Shown here piece after piece: positions 6,848-15,434 of a stretch of 35,206 bases of DNA. A program made the translations under genes and the position numbers. This stretch comes from Aeromicrobium sp. (GTDB lineage: Bacteria > Actinomycetota > Actinomycetes > Propionibacteriales > Nocardioidaceae), in contig SSHC01000099.1 in NCBI GenBank assembly GCA_008017265.1, forward strand, positions 1 through 35,206. Direction: 5' to 3'. Positions within the stretch are counted from its first letter, which is position 1. Every line of letters starts with the position of its first letter. The notes beneath the pieces are model-generated. The model made no database searches and was not told the origin of the DNA. It saw only the letters and a program-made list of their open reading frames with translations.

Positions 6848-8530
6848 TCAGTCGCGAGTCAGACGGCGGTGCGTCACCCGATGGGGGCGCGCCGCCTCTG
6901 GCCCGAGGCGCTCAATCTTGTTTGCTTCATACGATGCGAAGTTACCTTCGAACCAGAACCACTGCGCTGGGTTCTCGTCCGTTCCTTCCCATGCCAAAAT
7001 GTGGGTCGCGATGCGGTCAAGGAACCAGCGATCGTGCGAAGTCACCACGGCACAACCGGGGAACTCCAGCAGCGCATCTTCAAGCGATGACAGGGTTTCC
7101 ACGTCGAGATCGTTTGTCGGCTCGTCAAGCAGCAGCAAGTTACCGCCCTGCTTGAGCGTCAATGCCAAGTTCAACCGGTTACGTTCACCACCCGAAAGCA
7201 CTCCGGCCTTCTTCTGTTGGTCCGGGCCCTTGAACCCGAACGACGCTACATAGGCGCGGCTGTTCATTTCGAAGTTCGCGACCTTGATGAAGTCAAGCCC
7301 ATCGGAGACCACTTCCCACACGTTCTTGTTCGGGTCGATATTTGCGCGGCTCTGATCGGCGTAACTGATCTCGACCGTCTGACCAACTTCGAGTGTGCCG
7401 GAATCGGGTTGCTCGCCACCCGTGATCATGCGGAACAACGTCGTCTTGCCAACACCGTTAGGACCAACAATGCCGACGATGCCAGCGCGCGGAAGAGAGA
7501 ATGTAACGTCGTCCCACAAGACTCGTCCTTCGAAGCCCTTCACGAGGTTCTTCGCGTTCAGCACGACGTCACCTAGGCGAGGTCCGGCAGGGATGTTGAT
7601 GTCAGTGGTGTCGATCTTGCGGGCCTTTTCAGCCTCGGCAGCGAGTTCCTCGTAACGAGCCAAGCGCGCCTTGCTTTTGGCTTGGCGCCCCTTCGCGTTC
7701 GAGCGCACCCATTCAAGTTCGCGCTCAAGCATCTTGGCACGCTTCGCGTCCTTTTGCCCTTCAACTTTCAAGCGCGAACGCTTCGTTTCGAGGTAGGTCG
7801 AGTAGTTGCCTTCGTATCCGTGGATCTGACCGCGGTCGACTTCGGCGATCCATTGGGCAACATTGTCGAGGAAGTAACGATCGTGGGTCACCGCGAGCAC
7901 TGCGCCCGGGTAGGTTTTTAGGTGGCCTTCGAGCCACTGCACGCTTTCGGCGTCCAAGTGGTTGGTGGGCTCATCAAGCAGGAGCAAGTCAGGCTGCTGC
8001 AACAGCAACTTGCACAAAGCCACACGCCGGCGTTCACCACCGGAAAGATTGTCGACCAAAACGTCTGCCGGCGGGCAACGAAGTGCATCCATCGCTTGAT
8101 CGAGTTTCGAATCAATATCCCATGCACCGACCGCGTCGAGGTAGTTCTGAAGTTCGCCCGTCTCGGCACCGAGCGCATCGTAATCCGCGTCCGGCTCGGC
8201 CATCTCGGCGTAGGCAGCTTCGAGACGAGCCATCTTCGATTTGATCTCGGCTACTGCCTCTTCGACGTTTTCAAGAACCGTCTTGCCCTCAGTGAGCGGT
8301 GGTTCCTGCTGCAGCATTCCGACAGTCGCCTCGGGGTCACGAATGATGTCACCATTATTCGCTTCATCCAAGCCCGCCATGAGCTTGAGCAAGGTCGACT
8401 TGCCCATACCGTTAGGGCCGACAACACCGATTTTGGCGCCGTGCAGGAAGGAAAGCGTGACGTTGTCGAGAATGACTTTGTCGCCGTGCGCTTTGCGGAC
8501 ATTGTGCAGAGAGAGAACGTATTCAGCCAT
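6848..8530 (-). CDS. ettA: Energy-dependent translational throttle protein EttA (ABC-F)
   Basis: 560-aa soluble ABC-F ATPase that binds the ribosomal E site and gates entry into elongation according to ATP/ADP level. Two ABC domains are seen: GPNGMGKST / LSGGERRRVALCKLL / LLLLDEPTNHLD, and GPNGVGKTT / LSGGERNRLNLAL / LLLLDEPTNDLD, with an arm insertion in the first and a charged linker between them. Length and the ending HRRLTRD match EttA rather than antibiotic-resistance ABC-F proteins. ATG at 8530 starts MAEYVLSLHNVRKAHGDK. It converges with the zinc-ribbon gene (27 bp gap) and lies 41 bp downstream of the GTPase operon. Confidence 0.95.
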   Translation of the reverse strand: MAEYVLSLHNVRKAHGDKVILDNVTLSFLHGAKIGVVGPNGMGKSTLLKLMAGLDEANNGDIIRDPEATVGMLQQEPPLTEGKTVLENVEEAVAEIKSKMARLEAAYAEMAEPDADYDALGAETGELQNYLDAVGAWDIDSKLDQAMDALRCPPADVLVDNLSGGERRRVALCKLLLQQPDLLLLDEPTNHLDAESVQWLEGHLKTYPGAVLAVTHDRYFLDNVAQWIAEVDRGQIHGYEGNYSTYLETKRSRLKVEGQKDAKRAKMLERELEWVRSNAKGRQAKSKARLARYEELAAEAEKARKIDTTDINIPAGPRLGDVVLNAKNLVKGFEGRVLWDDVTFSLPRAGIVGIVGPNGVGKTTLFRMITGGEQPDSGTLEVGQTVEISYADQSRANIDPNKNVWEVVSDGLDFIKVANFEMNSRAYVASFGFKGPDQQKKAGVLSGGERNRLNLALTLKQGGNLLLLDEPTNDLDVETLSSLEDALLEFPGCAVVTSHDRWFLDRIATHILAWEGTDENPAQWFWFEGNFASYEANKIERLGPEAARPHRVTHRRLTRD

Positions 8531-8571
8531 GATGTGGCCAACCCTATCGGCCCTAGCCGTGTTGGGGAAAA

Positions 8572-10173
8572 TCAGGCAGCCGCAATGCGCACACCGGCGC
8601 GGTACCGCTCATACCTGTCCAACTCGTTCTGCAAGCGCGACAAGACCACGGTGTCTGTCGTATTAGCGACAGCCCTACGCAGTTTCTTCTCGAACTTCAC
8701 CGCGGTTCGGTGAGCACCTAGTGCACCGAAGAACCGGGCACTCACCGTCAACGAGACGGCGAGAAACAGTCCGATACCGATAAACCACAAGTCGAGCCTC
8801 ACGCCCTTGGGCGCGGGCAGAGAATCTGCGCCGACCGTGACCGGGTTCGGGATAAAACTCAAAGCCAAAATCACGACACCCGCGATGAGCGTGATGAGCG
8901 CGAACCATTGCAAGAACGAAAAGACACCCCACCACCAGCGGCGGTGATCCACGCCAGGATCGATGTCAGAAATCGAGCGATCGAGTTCGTCGATGACGTC
9001 TCGCGCGCCCAGACCCGTCACTTGGTCCAGAATGGCGGACCGCCAGGGCCGCGAAAGACCAGACACGGAAGCCTCAGCAACTTCGCGCAAAGCTAGTTCA
9101 GCACGAGAACGCTGAACTGAGGGAGTCATCAACATGTCTGGTGCGAGCACATCGCGAACCGAACGACCAAGACCGATCGCCTTCAAAGGATCTCGCCTAA
9201 TCCGACCGATCCAACCAATGAGTGGCCAATCAGTCGCAACCGCGGCGCGCCTCAACATGGAATCTTCGACAGCGTCTGCCATCTGGTCGATGCCGATACA
9301 CACACCGAAAATCTCAACGAGCTTGTCTCGGTGTCCGGGCTGCACGCCCGGCGCCACGTGGTCTCCGCCAGCTTCCACGAGCGAGGCAGCAGCAGCCCGA
9401 ACGTCACCCACGAGTCGTGCCGAGGCAGTTTCTTTCGATGCGATCCGTTCGCGGATTTCGCGCCGCAACTCCACAATGCCTTGGCCGGTGACCGTGGAGG
9501 TAGCCAAAATTGGCACCTCGTAAAGGCCTTCGGCGTCCAAGATTCGCCGCAAATCGGCGAGCGCTATCTCTTGATCTTGTGTGCTTAAGCGATCAATTTG
9601 GTTGAGCACAACAAGCGTTGTTTCGCGGTGAGTCGACAGCGGTTCTAGGTACTGTTCGTGAATCGCAGCATCGGCGTACTTCTGCGGATCGAGCACCCAC
9701 ACGAACAAGTCCGTGTGCGCAACCAGACGATCAACAACCAACTTATTGTCAACCACAACCGAGTCGTGGTCAGGCAGATCAACCAGAACCAAACCTTCGA
9801 AGTCTGTATGGCGATCCATGACATCGAGGTGACTACGCCGTGAGATCTGATTCCGTCGAAGGACACCCATCCAATCGAGAAGATCGGTAGCACCGCCTGG
9901 CCCCCACGCGCATGCGAGCGCTTCGGCCGTCGTAGGACGCAAATAACCGACATCGGCGATCTCAAGACCGGAAATGGTGTTGAACAGAGACGATTTACCG
10001 GAGCCTGTAGAACCGCCAAGCACGACGACCGTGTGATCGGGAGCGAGCCGAAGTCGAGCGTTGGCGTGCTCAAACACTTCACTAGCGCTTTCAAGAACGT
10101 CGGTATCGAGCCGGTCTCGGGCCGCGGTCATCGCCGCTTCTAGTGCGCCAAGGCGATGGTCTAAGTCGGTCAT
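8572..10173 (-). CDS. Dynamin-like GTPase with C-terminal membrane segments (DynB-like)
   Basis: 533-aa GTPase. G1 P-loop GGSTGSGKSS at 53-62, G3 VDLPD at 131-135 and G4-like NQID at 191-194 are intact. After a helical middle region, two membrane segments appear (FALITLIAGVVILALSFI and LWFIGIGLFLAVSLTVSA), then a basic helical tail. The preceding gene encodes a second GTPase and overlaps by 4 bp (ATGA), so the products probably work as a pair. Streptomyces DynA/DynB, which stabilise FtsZ rings at septa, have the same two-gene layout; that correspondence is from memory and is inferred, not shown. Membrane remodelling or cytokinesis is the likely role. Confidence 0.82.
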   Translation of the reverse strand: MTDLDHRLGALEAAMTAARDRLDTDVLESASEVFEHANARLRLAPDHTVVVLGGSTGSGKSSLFNTISGLEIADVGYLRPTTAEALACAWGPGGATDLLDWMGVLRRNQISRRSHLDVMDRHTDFEGLVLVDLPDHDSVVVDNKLVVDRLVAHTDLFVWVLDPQKYADAAIHEQYLEPLSTHRETTLVVLNQIDRLSTQDQEIALADLRRILDAEGLYEVPILATSTVTGQGIVELRREIRERIASKETASARLVGDVRAAAASLVEAGGDHVAPGVQPGHRDKLVEIFGVCIGIDQMADAVEDSMLRRAAVATDWPLIGWIGRIRRDPLKAIGLGRSVRDVLAPDMLMTPSVQRSRAELALREVAEASVSGLSRPWRSAILDQVTGLGARDVIDELDRSISDIDPGVDHRRWWWGVFSFLQWFALITLIAGVVILALSFIPNPVTVGADSLPAPKGVRLDLWFIGIGLFLAVSLTVSARFFGALGAHRTAVKFEKKLRRAVANTTDTVVLSRLQNELDRYERYRAGVRIAAA

Positions 10174-11909
10174 GACAGCCTCTCCGAGGCTGGTTCGCCT
10201 TCATCTAGTTCTTCGATAGCGCGATCGATCTCCCACGCCGAATGCCGGAGTTCCTCCGGGTTGGGCAGCAAGTCGAGATAGCGCATCGCTTCAGACTCGA
10301 ACAAGTCAGAAATGCGCATCCGTAGATCTTCACGGGCAGCCTTCGCGAGTTCACGCATCGCTTGATCACCAAACACGGCTTCCAGGAGTTTTTGTCCCGC
10401 AACCGCAGTACCGCCAGCAATCCCGATCTCGACACCCGTGAGACCCGCCGTGCCTGCGAAAACCACGACCATCAACGCAACGCCCGTCGCGTTGACGCCA
10501 TATGACAAAACCTTTGCTTTCGTTTTGCGGCCAGCGCCTTCTTGACTGACAAGTTCGAAGACAGCCTCACGCCATTCGCGTGCGATTCGCTCGGCTCGAA
10601 TCCGCACATCGCGCGAGGCGCGGTCGAGGCCACGATGCGATTCGAGCAGGGCTCGACCGGCGGACTGTTGCGCCCACGTTCGGGCTGAAGCCTCGGCAGC
10701 ACGTTCCGCTTGATCCAAAATGAGCAAATGCAATCCCGTGGTGGCCGCGTGTTCAACGTCTTCGGCTTCCACTGTGCTCTTGCGCTTAACAAAAAGCCTG
10801 TCGCGAATCGTGCCGACTTTGGCTTCGAGGCTTCGGAAAATTTCACCTGAACCCACGAACTCTTGCCACCTCGCCAACACTTCGCCACGCAACATCGTGC
10901 CATCGCTGGCTTGGGCGAGCACCGTGTCAAGGCTTTCGGCATACACCCTTCGGACGTCTTCAAACAGCTGATCAGCGGCCACGATCTGCCGGTCAAGATC
11001 GCCGGCCAGTCGTCGGGCCGCGTCGATATCGTGCACGATCGCGCCCTGCAGGGTGGACAAAACGATTTCGCGCCGAGCCTGCGAGTCTGCCGCCATTTGC
11101 CGCAACCACATCACGATTTGGGCAACATCGGCAGCCGGAAGCACGCCTTGCGCGTTCGGTGTTGATTCGGGTACCGAGAACAAGGCGACATTCGATAGAC
11201 CGTGTTCGGTCAACATTTGAGCCAAGTGACGGCGAACCTGACGCATCCCTTCGGGCGACGTTCTATCTAGGACGACTGCAATCGAGGCATGACGTTCGGC
11301 CGCCTTGCGCAAATGCTCCCACGGGACGTTGTCGGCATAGCGCGCCGCCGAGGTGACAAACAACCACAAATCGGCCGCCGCCAAAAGTTGTTCTGCCATT
11401 TCTCGGTTTGACTCATCGATCGAGTCGAAGTCAGGAGCATCCAACACCGCCACGCCCGGCCACAATTGCGAACAGGCAATTTGGCGGACTGTGTTCGCTC
11501 GCCGACTATTGGACCCCGTGCGAACAAAATCGGGGAGCAATGACCCTTTGGTAAACCATTCGGTATCGGCCGGATGGTGAACAAGAACAGGGGTGCGAGT
11601 CGTTGGACGAAGGACACCGGTCTCGGTGACGCGCTTGCCGACGATTGAATTAACTAGCGTGGACTTACCCGAACCCGTCGATCCACCAACCACAACAAGC
11701 AGCGGCGCGTCAAGGTTTTCCAGCCGCGGCAGGACGTAATCAGACAATTGATCGGTAACCACGCGCTGCGCAGCACGCGCTTCTTCAATCCCTGGAATTT
11801 CCAACACGAAAGGCACAGTTGCCACCGCTGCGGCCAACGCTGAAAGCGCGTCGTACAACTCGTCTGGCGCAGCGGCCTGAGGCTCGGAGGAAACAGTCAT
11901 ATCGTCCAT
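10170..11909 (-). CDS. Dynamin-like GTPase, first of a coupled pair (DynA-like)
   Basis: 579-aa protein. G1 is GGSTGSGKST at 75-84; G3 is LDAPDFDS, where Pro-Asp replaces the usual Pro-Gly; G4 is degenerate (VVLDRTSP in place of N/TKxD). A long helical region follows, with a glycine-rich hydrophobic stretch (VALMVVVFAGTAGLTGVEIG) that may be a membrane paddle. The gene ends by sharing ATGA with the DynB-like gene, indicating tight stoichiometry. ATG at 11909 was taken; a second in-frame ATG lies three codons later. The weak G4 suggests relaxed base specificity or a regulatory partner role. Confidence 0.82.
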   Translation of the reverse strand: MDDMTVSSEPQAAAPDELYDALSALAAAVATVPFVLEIPGIEEARAAQRVVTDQLSDYVLPRLENLDAPLLVVVGGSTGSGKSTLVNSIVGKRVTETGVLRPTTRTPVLVHHPADTEWFTKGSLLPDFVRTGSNSRRANTVRQIACSQLWPGVAVLDAPDFDSIDESNREMAEQLLAAADLWLFVTSAARYADNVPWEHLRKAAERHASIAVVLDRTSPEGMRQVRRHLAQMLTEHGLSNVALFSVPESTPNAQGVLPAADVAQIVMWLRQMAADSQARREIVLSTLQGAIVHDIDAARRLAGDLDRQIVAADQLFEDVRRVYAESLDTVLAQASDGTMLRGEVLARWQEFVGSGEIFRSLEAKVGTIRDRLFVKRKSTVEAEDVEHAATTGLHLLILDQAERAAEASARTWAQQSAGRALLESHRGLDRASRDVRIRAERIAREWREAVFELVSQEGAGRKTKAKVLSYGVNATGVALMVVVFAGTAGLTGVEIGIAGGTAVAGQKLLEAVFGDQAMRELAKAAREDLRMRISDLFESEAMRYLDLLPNPEELRHSAWEIDRAIEELDEGEPASERLS

Positions 11910-12053
11910 AAGAAATCTTGAACTAGCCTAGTGGAACCGCGCGCGAATCTGGTCATGCGGTGCACACAATGCAAAGAATTTCAAAGTCCCGAGTTATGCC
12001 ACATCCCCGACCGCAAAGCGACCCGAACGTGTACACGAACGGCGCACGCCGCT

Positions 12054-13007
12054 TCAGCGTTGAGGCTGATAACCCTCGCGATAGATATCCGGTTCAATAA
12101 ACACCTGAACGGCCATCGGCTCGGCTTGACGCATGGACTTTTCAGCGGCATCGATGATGCGAGCCACATCAGCACCGGAGTCTGCGCTATCGATAGCGAT
12201 CTTCACCGCAACGAGGAGTTCCTCAGGTGCTGTATGCAGGGTCTTGAGATGGATCACGCGCTCGACACCATCGGTCGACTCAAGTGCAGCCCTGATGCGC
12301 GCGTTCGCCTCTGGCGATGCGGCTTCACCAATCAGCAGACTCTTCGTTTCGATTGCCAAAACGACAGCCACCGAAACAAGCAGCGCACCAATCAGGGCGG
12401 TTCCGGCGATATCGAACAGTGGGTTCTTGGTGATGAGGGTCGCGCTGACCGCGGCCAATGCGAAGATCAATCCCAAGAGAGCGGCCAAGTCCTCCAACAA
12501 GATGACCGGCAGTTCTGGGGCTTTCGCCTCCTTGATGTAGGCCCACCAGCCCTTTTTCCCACGATCCTTGTTGCCTTCGATAATCGCGGTCCTGAACGAA
12601 AGTGATTCAAGAACGATCGCGATCACGAGCACGACTACGGGAACGTAACGCCACTTGCTATCGAATACGTCCATGCCGTGACCCAATTGAATCTCGTGAA
12701 ACTTGTGATAGGCCTCGTATAAGGAATAGAGACCGCCAACGCTAAACAAGACGATCGCGACGACGAATGCGTAAATATAGCGGTCGCGCCCGAAACCGAA
12801 CGGGTGCTCTGGGGTCGCTTCGCGTTTGGACTGTTTACTGCCCACGAGCAGTAACGCTTGGTTTCCGGCGTCGGCAACCGAGTGAATCGATTCAGCAAGC
12901 ATGGACGAGAACCCGGTCAGCAAGAACGCCACGAACTTTGTGATAGCGATACCCGTATTAGCCAAGAGCGCAGCAACAACGGCTTTGGTGCCGCCCTCGG
13001 TCGCCAT
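12054..13007 (-). CDS. Cation diffusion facilitator family transporter
   Basis: 317-aa inner-membrane divalent-cation/proton antiporter. The family hallmark FSSMLAESIHSVADAGNQ, carrying the HSVAD metal site, is at the second membrane segment, and LLEDLAALLGL gives the later metal-site helix. The C-terminal cytoplasmic domain follows (RIRAALESTDGVERVIHLKT). Metal (Zn, Mn or Fe) cannot be assigned. I chose ATG at 13007 over TTG at 13046: the TTG lies inside the Trm112-like reading frame, whereas ATG 13007 begins one base after the original stop of that frame (TGA 13011-13009) and has GGAAG upstream. It is the last gene of the DUF3499 operon. Confidence 0.92.
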   Translation of the reverse strand: MATEGGTKAVVAALLANTGIAITKFVAFLLTGFSSMLAESIHSVADAGNQALLLVGSKQSKREATPEHPFGFGRDRYIYAFVVAIVLFSVGGLYSLYEAYHKFHEIQLGHGMDVFDSKWRYVPVVVLVIAIVLESLSFRTAIIEGNKDRGKKGWWAYIKEAKAPELPVILLEDLAALLGLIFALAAVSATLITKNPLFDIAGTALIGALLVSVAVVLAIETKSLLIGEAASPEANARIRAALESTDGVERVIHLKTLHTAPEELLVAVKIAIDSADSGADVARIIDAAEKSMRQAEPMAVQVFIEPDIYREGYQPQR

Positions 13008-13008
13008 A

Positions 13009-13188
13009 TCAGCTTCCGCCGCTGAGGGAACGAGCTTCGTCAACAAGCATCACGGGAATATTGCGACGCACTGGCTAGGCAAGTTGGCAACCGTTACACA
13101 CGAGCTCTTCAGCATCCACATCAAGGAACAGGCCCGAACGGCATTGCGGGCACACAAGAATCTCAAGAAGACCGGGATCAAGGTTCAT
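13009..13188 (-). pseudogene. Trm112-like zinc protein interrupted by an in-frame TAG
   Basis: Too short for ordinary gene calling. ATG at 13188 overlaps the DUF3499 stop (ATGA). The frame reads LDPGLLEILVCPQCRSG to CNGCQLA (37 residues, four zinc Cys at 13, 16, 31, 34), then TAG at 13077-13075. The same frame continues PVRRNIPVMLVDEARSL and ends with TGA at 13011-13009. Family members read CxLAYPVRDGIPVML here, so TAG stands exactly where a Tyr codon (TAC/TAT) is expected: a one-base change. Uninterrupted length would be 59 aa, normal for the family. Trm112 proteins are zinc scaffolds, often partners of methyltransferases. A functional 37-aa zinc knuckle, a dead gene, readthrough or a base-call error are all possible. 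Confidence 0.85.
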
Positions 13189-13532
13189 GGGACTACCGTA
13201 GTCGGGTCTTCCGGGACAAGTCGTAGTGGCGGGTTCGAAACTGACTCAGACGATGCCTTCGGTCGGCCTGCTTCACGCACAGCATCGGCCAAGGCGAGTA
13301 AATCGTCTTGCGTCGGTTCTGGTTCTTCAAAGCGCGGAGCCAAACGCAAGACGTTCCACCCTTGAGGGGCCGAAAGTCGCTCAGCGTGGGTCGGACACAA
13401 GTCATAGGTATGCGGTTCGGCATACGTTGCGATCGGGCCAAGCACTGCTACTTGGTCGGCATACACGTACGTCAGCGTCGCGACTGCGCTTTCTGCGCAG
13501 CCGACTCTCGAACAACGACGCTGGGTTCCCAC
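13185..13532 (-). CDS. DUF3499 family protein
   Basis: 115-aa actinobacterial protein of unknown function. The family N-terminus RRCSRVGCAESAVATLTYVY carries a cysteine pair, and DLCPTHAERLSAPQGW carries another Cys and a His, which together suggest a zinc site. Residues after about 75 are acidic and variable. It is the first gene of a three-gene operon with the Trm112-like gene (4-bp overlap) and the cation transporter. It diverges from the metallopeptidase-family gene with 48 bp between starts, an arrangement conserved in actinobacteria (Rv3258c/Rv3259, from memory). Confidence 0.9.
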   Translation of the reverse strand: MGTQRRCSRVGCAESAVATLTYVYADQVAVLGPIATYAEPHTYDLCPTHAERLSAPQGWNVLRLAPRFEEPEPTQDDLLALADAVREAGRPKASSESVSNPPLRLVPEDPTTVVP

Positions 13533-13580
13533 GAGGCGAGGTTATCGCCGATCCCAAGCGCTGGCCAGTAGGCTCACCGT

Positions 13581-14024
13581 ATGGTCAGCAGCCAGAGCGA
13601 AATTTACGGTGAACGCACCGGGCATACGCGCAATCGCAGAGGCCGCGCTATGCGTGGCCCCCTGTCGCTACCCGGCCCTTTTTCGCCATCCGCGCTTCCG
13701 ATTGATCGGCGACGAAGGCGTGAGTTTGAATCAATTGTCATCCACGCCTTGAACTCGATGTCACCGGCAATTTCTCGCGCGGGAGTTGCGGTTGAAGTCG
13801 CTGTTGAAAACGCACCACTCTTACCGGAGACATGGACCGACCCGGTCCCTGCGAGCATCCTCAATTCGCGAGGAAATACGCACACCATCGTGATGTACCG
13901 GCTGCCCATCACGCAACGTGCCGCAAGCACCGAAGAAACCGTTGCACTCGTCGCCGAGGTTCTCGCTCAGCGCGTCGCTGAGGTACTCAACATCGATCCC
14001 GAAGACCTACTCCCCCGCAAATAG
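13581..14024 (+). CDS. Metallopeptidase-family (zincin-like) protein with lost active-site His
   Basis: 147-aa member of the actinobacterial zincin-like family encoded opposite DUF3499. The N-terminal block RRGRAMRGPLSLPGPFSPSA is typical, so the start is upstream of the internal Met in it; ATG at 13581 fits. The helix that holds the metal site in related proteins (HExxH, or HEVLVEQVA in the actinobacterial branch as I recall) reads VAEVLAQRVAEVLNIDPEDL here: the first His is Ala. Peptidase activity is therefore unlikely, and the name should be read as a fold, not a function. It ends with TAG and converges with the DUF5719 gene 30 bp away. Confidence 0.82.
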   Translation: MVSSQSEIYGERTGHTRNRRGRAMRGPLSLPGPFSPSALPIDRRRRREFESIVIHALNSMSPAISRAGVAVEVAVENAPLLPETWTDPVPASILNSRGNTHTIVMYRLPITQRAASTEETVALVAEVLAQRVAEVLNIDPEDLLPRK

Positions 14025-14054
14025 AGATTGCTAGCGCGCCTAAGCGAGTGCTCG

Positions 14055-15434
14055 TTAGCGAACCGCCACGGCTGGAACCCGGATAAACACTGGTGCTGGC
14101 GCGAGCGGCGTACCCGCAATGATGTCGCCCGATCTCGACCAAGCACCTGCATATATTGCGCCGTCCGTCTTCACCACCACGGCAACTGCACCTTTGAGTT
14201 CTTTCTTCAGATCAACTTGCATGGCGCTTGCAGCCGGAACTGAAATGTTCTTCCTAGCCACAACTTTCATATTCGCGTCCACACCTTCAAGTGCGACCGT
14301 CCCCCCGTCGTCGGGCGCGACAAGCGTCAAAGTGATGTTCTTACCCGCCAAGGAAACTGGCACAGCACTCGGCCTTTTCAGTTCGACCGCCGGAGACAAA
14401 AGCGCGATATCTTTCGCGGTCGACACCGTCACGGTGGCGGCAAGGCGCTGGTCAGCGACGGCCTGTATCGCTTGCCCGTTGAGCTTTGCCTTGCTCGGCA
14501 CATCGATCTTGAGAGTCGACTTCGGCTTGATCGCAACGTCGGTCAGACCTTCGATGTCGAAGGCGCCACCGGACCTGATGCCGCGAAGTTTGACCCTGAC
14601 CGTCTCCTCGTGAGGGTTAAGAATCGAAACAGAAATCGTGCCCTTATCTGGCAAACCCGCAAAGACGAGCGACCGGCCCAGATCAACTTGAGGCAAGACC
14701 AGTTCGGTGCCTTGCCCCTCCTTGTCTGCGCTTATCCCAATGGCGGAAACCTGTTGACGCCGACGCACAACCCGAGCCCCCACTACGTGCTCGGTCGGCA
14801 CGCTAGCGCCAACACGCAATGTCTTCGTTGATCCTGGCTCGATCACAACGCCGATCGACTCGGTGTCTTCAACTGGGCCAATTTGCGAGTACCAATACAC
14901 GTCAACAACGGCCTGAGCGGTGCCTAGGTTCGCTAGGGTGATGTTTGATTTACCTTGATCGCCCAAGCCCACGATCCAGCCCTCGTCCAAGAGTTCGGGA
15001 CAACGGCTCACGATCAACCCTGAACCGATACTCTTTCGCGCTGTCCCAGCAACGTATCCGACTGGCCCTGCCCCTTCGCCCGTCTGTGAAACTACCAGCG
15101 CGTCTCCACTGACCTTGCCCGTGCGCCAAATCTTGGGGTTAGACCATGCAGGATCGAGGGTTCCCGCCGGGATCGAGTGCGCTTCAGCCTCGAAACCCGC
15201 CTCAATTTGCCCCACCATCAGGCTCAAATCCTCTTGAACCGGACACGCCAACGTGGCGAGGTTGGTGGCCACTTCTCTCGGTTTTCCGACCGTCTCATCG
15301 GGTGTCGATTCGCCGGGAATCAAAGCCAACAGCACCATCACGATCGCGAGGACTGGCAGCCAGAACGGTGAGCGCCATGTGAGTCTCGAGAGCAGGCTCC
15401 CTGATGCCTTTTCCGTGGTTCGGGAACGACTCAT
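14055..15434 (-). CDS. DUF5719 family membrane-anchored exported protein
   Basis: 459-aa protein with a short basic N-terminus, one signal-anchor segment (FWLPVLAIVMVLLALIPG) and a long extracellular part made mostly of beta-rich repeats, such as LANLGTAQAVVDVYWYSQIG and ISVSILNPHEETVRVKLRGI. I chose ATG at 15434 rather than the longer frame: it shares ATGA with the upstream glycosyltransferase stop and follows GGAGGAGGAG. The family is found next to this glycosyltransferase across actinobacteria, so it probably serves the same cell-surface glycan step. No catalytic motif is seen. Confidence 0.85.
   Translation of the reverse strand: MSRSRTTEKASGSLLSRLTWRSPFWLPVLAIVMVLLALIPGESTPDETVGKPREVATNLATLACPVQEDLSLMVGQIEAGFEAEAHSIPAGTLDPAWSNPKIWRTGKVSGDALVVSQTGEGAGPVGYVAGTARKSIGSGLIVSRCPELLDEGWIVGLGDQGKSNITLANLGTAQAVVDVYWYSQIGPVEDTESIGVVIEPGSTKTLRVGASVPTEHVVGARVVRRRQQVSAIGISADKEGQGTELVLPQVDLGRSLVFAGLPDKGTISVSILNPHEETVRVKLRGIRSGGAFDIEGLTDVAIKPKSTLKIDVPSKAKLNGQAIQAVADQRLAATVTVSTAKDIALLSPAVELKRPSAVPVSLAGKNITLTLVAPDDGGTVALEGVDANMKVVARKNISVPAASAMQVDLKKELKGAVAVVVKTDGAIYAGAWSRSGDIIAGTPLAPAPVFIRVPAVAVR

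Noticed and set aside
7922..8713. Plus-strand frame of 263 codons opposite ettA.
   Set aside because: Antisense to a highly conserved gene; no domain seen.
12028..12037. Palindrome CGTGTACACG downstream of the cation transporter.
   Set aside because: Only 10 bp with no flanking symmetry or T-run; compatible with chance.
11931..12605. Plus-strand frame of 224 codons crossing the gap between the GTPase and cation-transporter genes.
   Set aside because: Mostly antisense to the transporter; Cys/His content is incidental. The 144-bp gap itself holds no gene that I can see.
13007..13046. Longer cation transporter start at TTG 13046.
   Set aside because: It lies inside the Trm112-like frame and adds residues absent from the family; ATG 13007 fits the original operon spacing.
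14034..14060. Imperfect dyad (CTAAGCGAG ... CTCGTTAG) between convergent genes.
   Set aside because: One arm has a missing base, it overlaps a stop codon, and there is no T-run; a terminator is possible but not supported.
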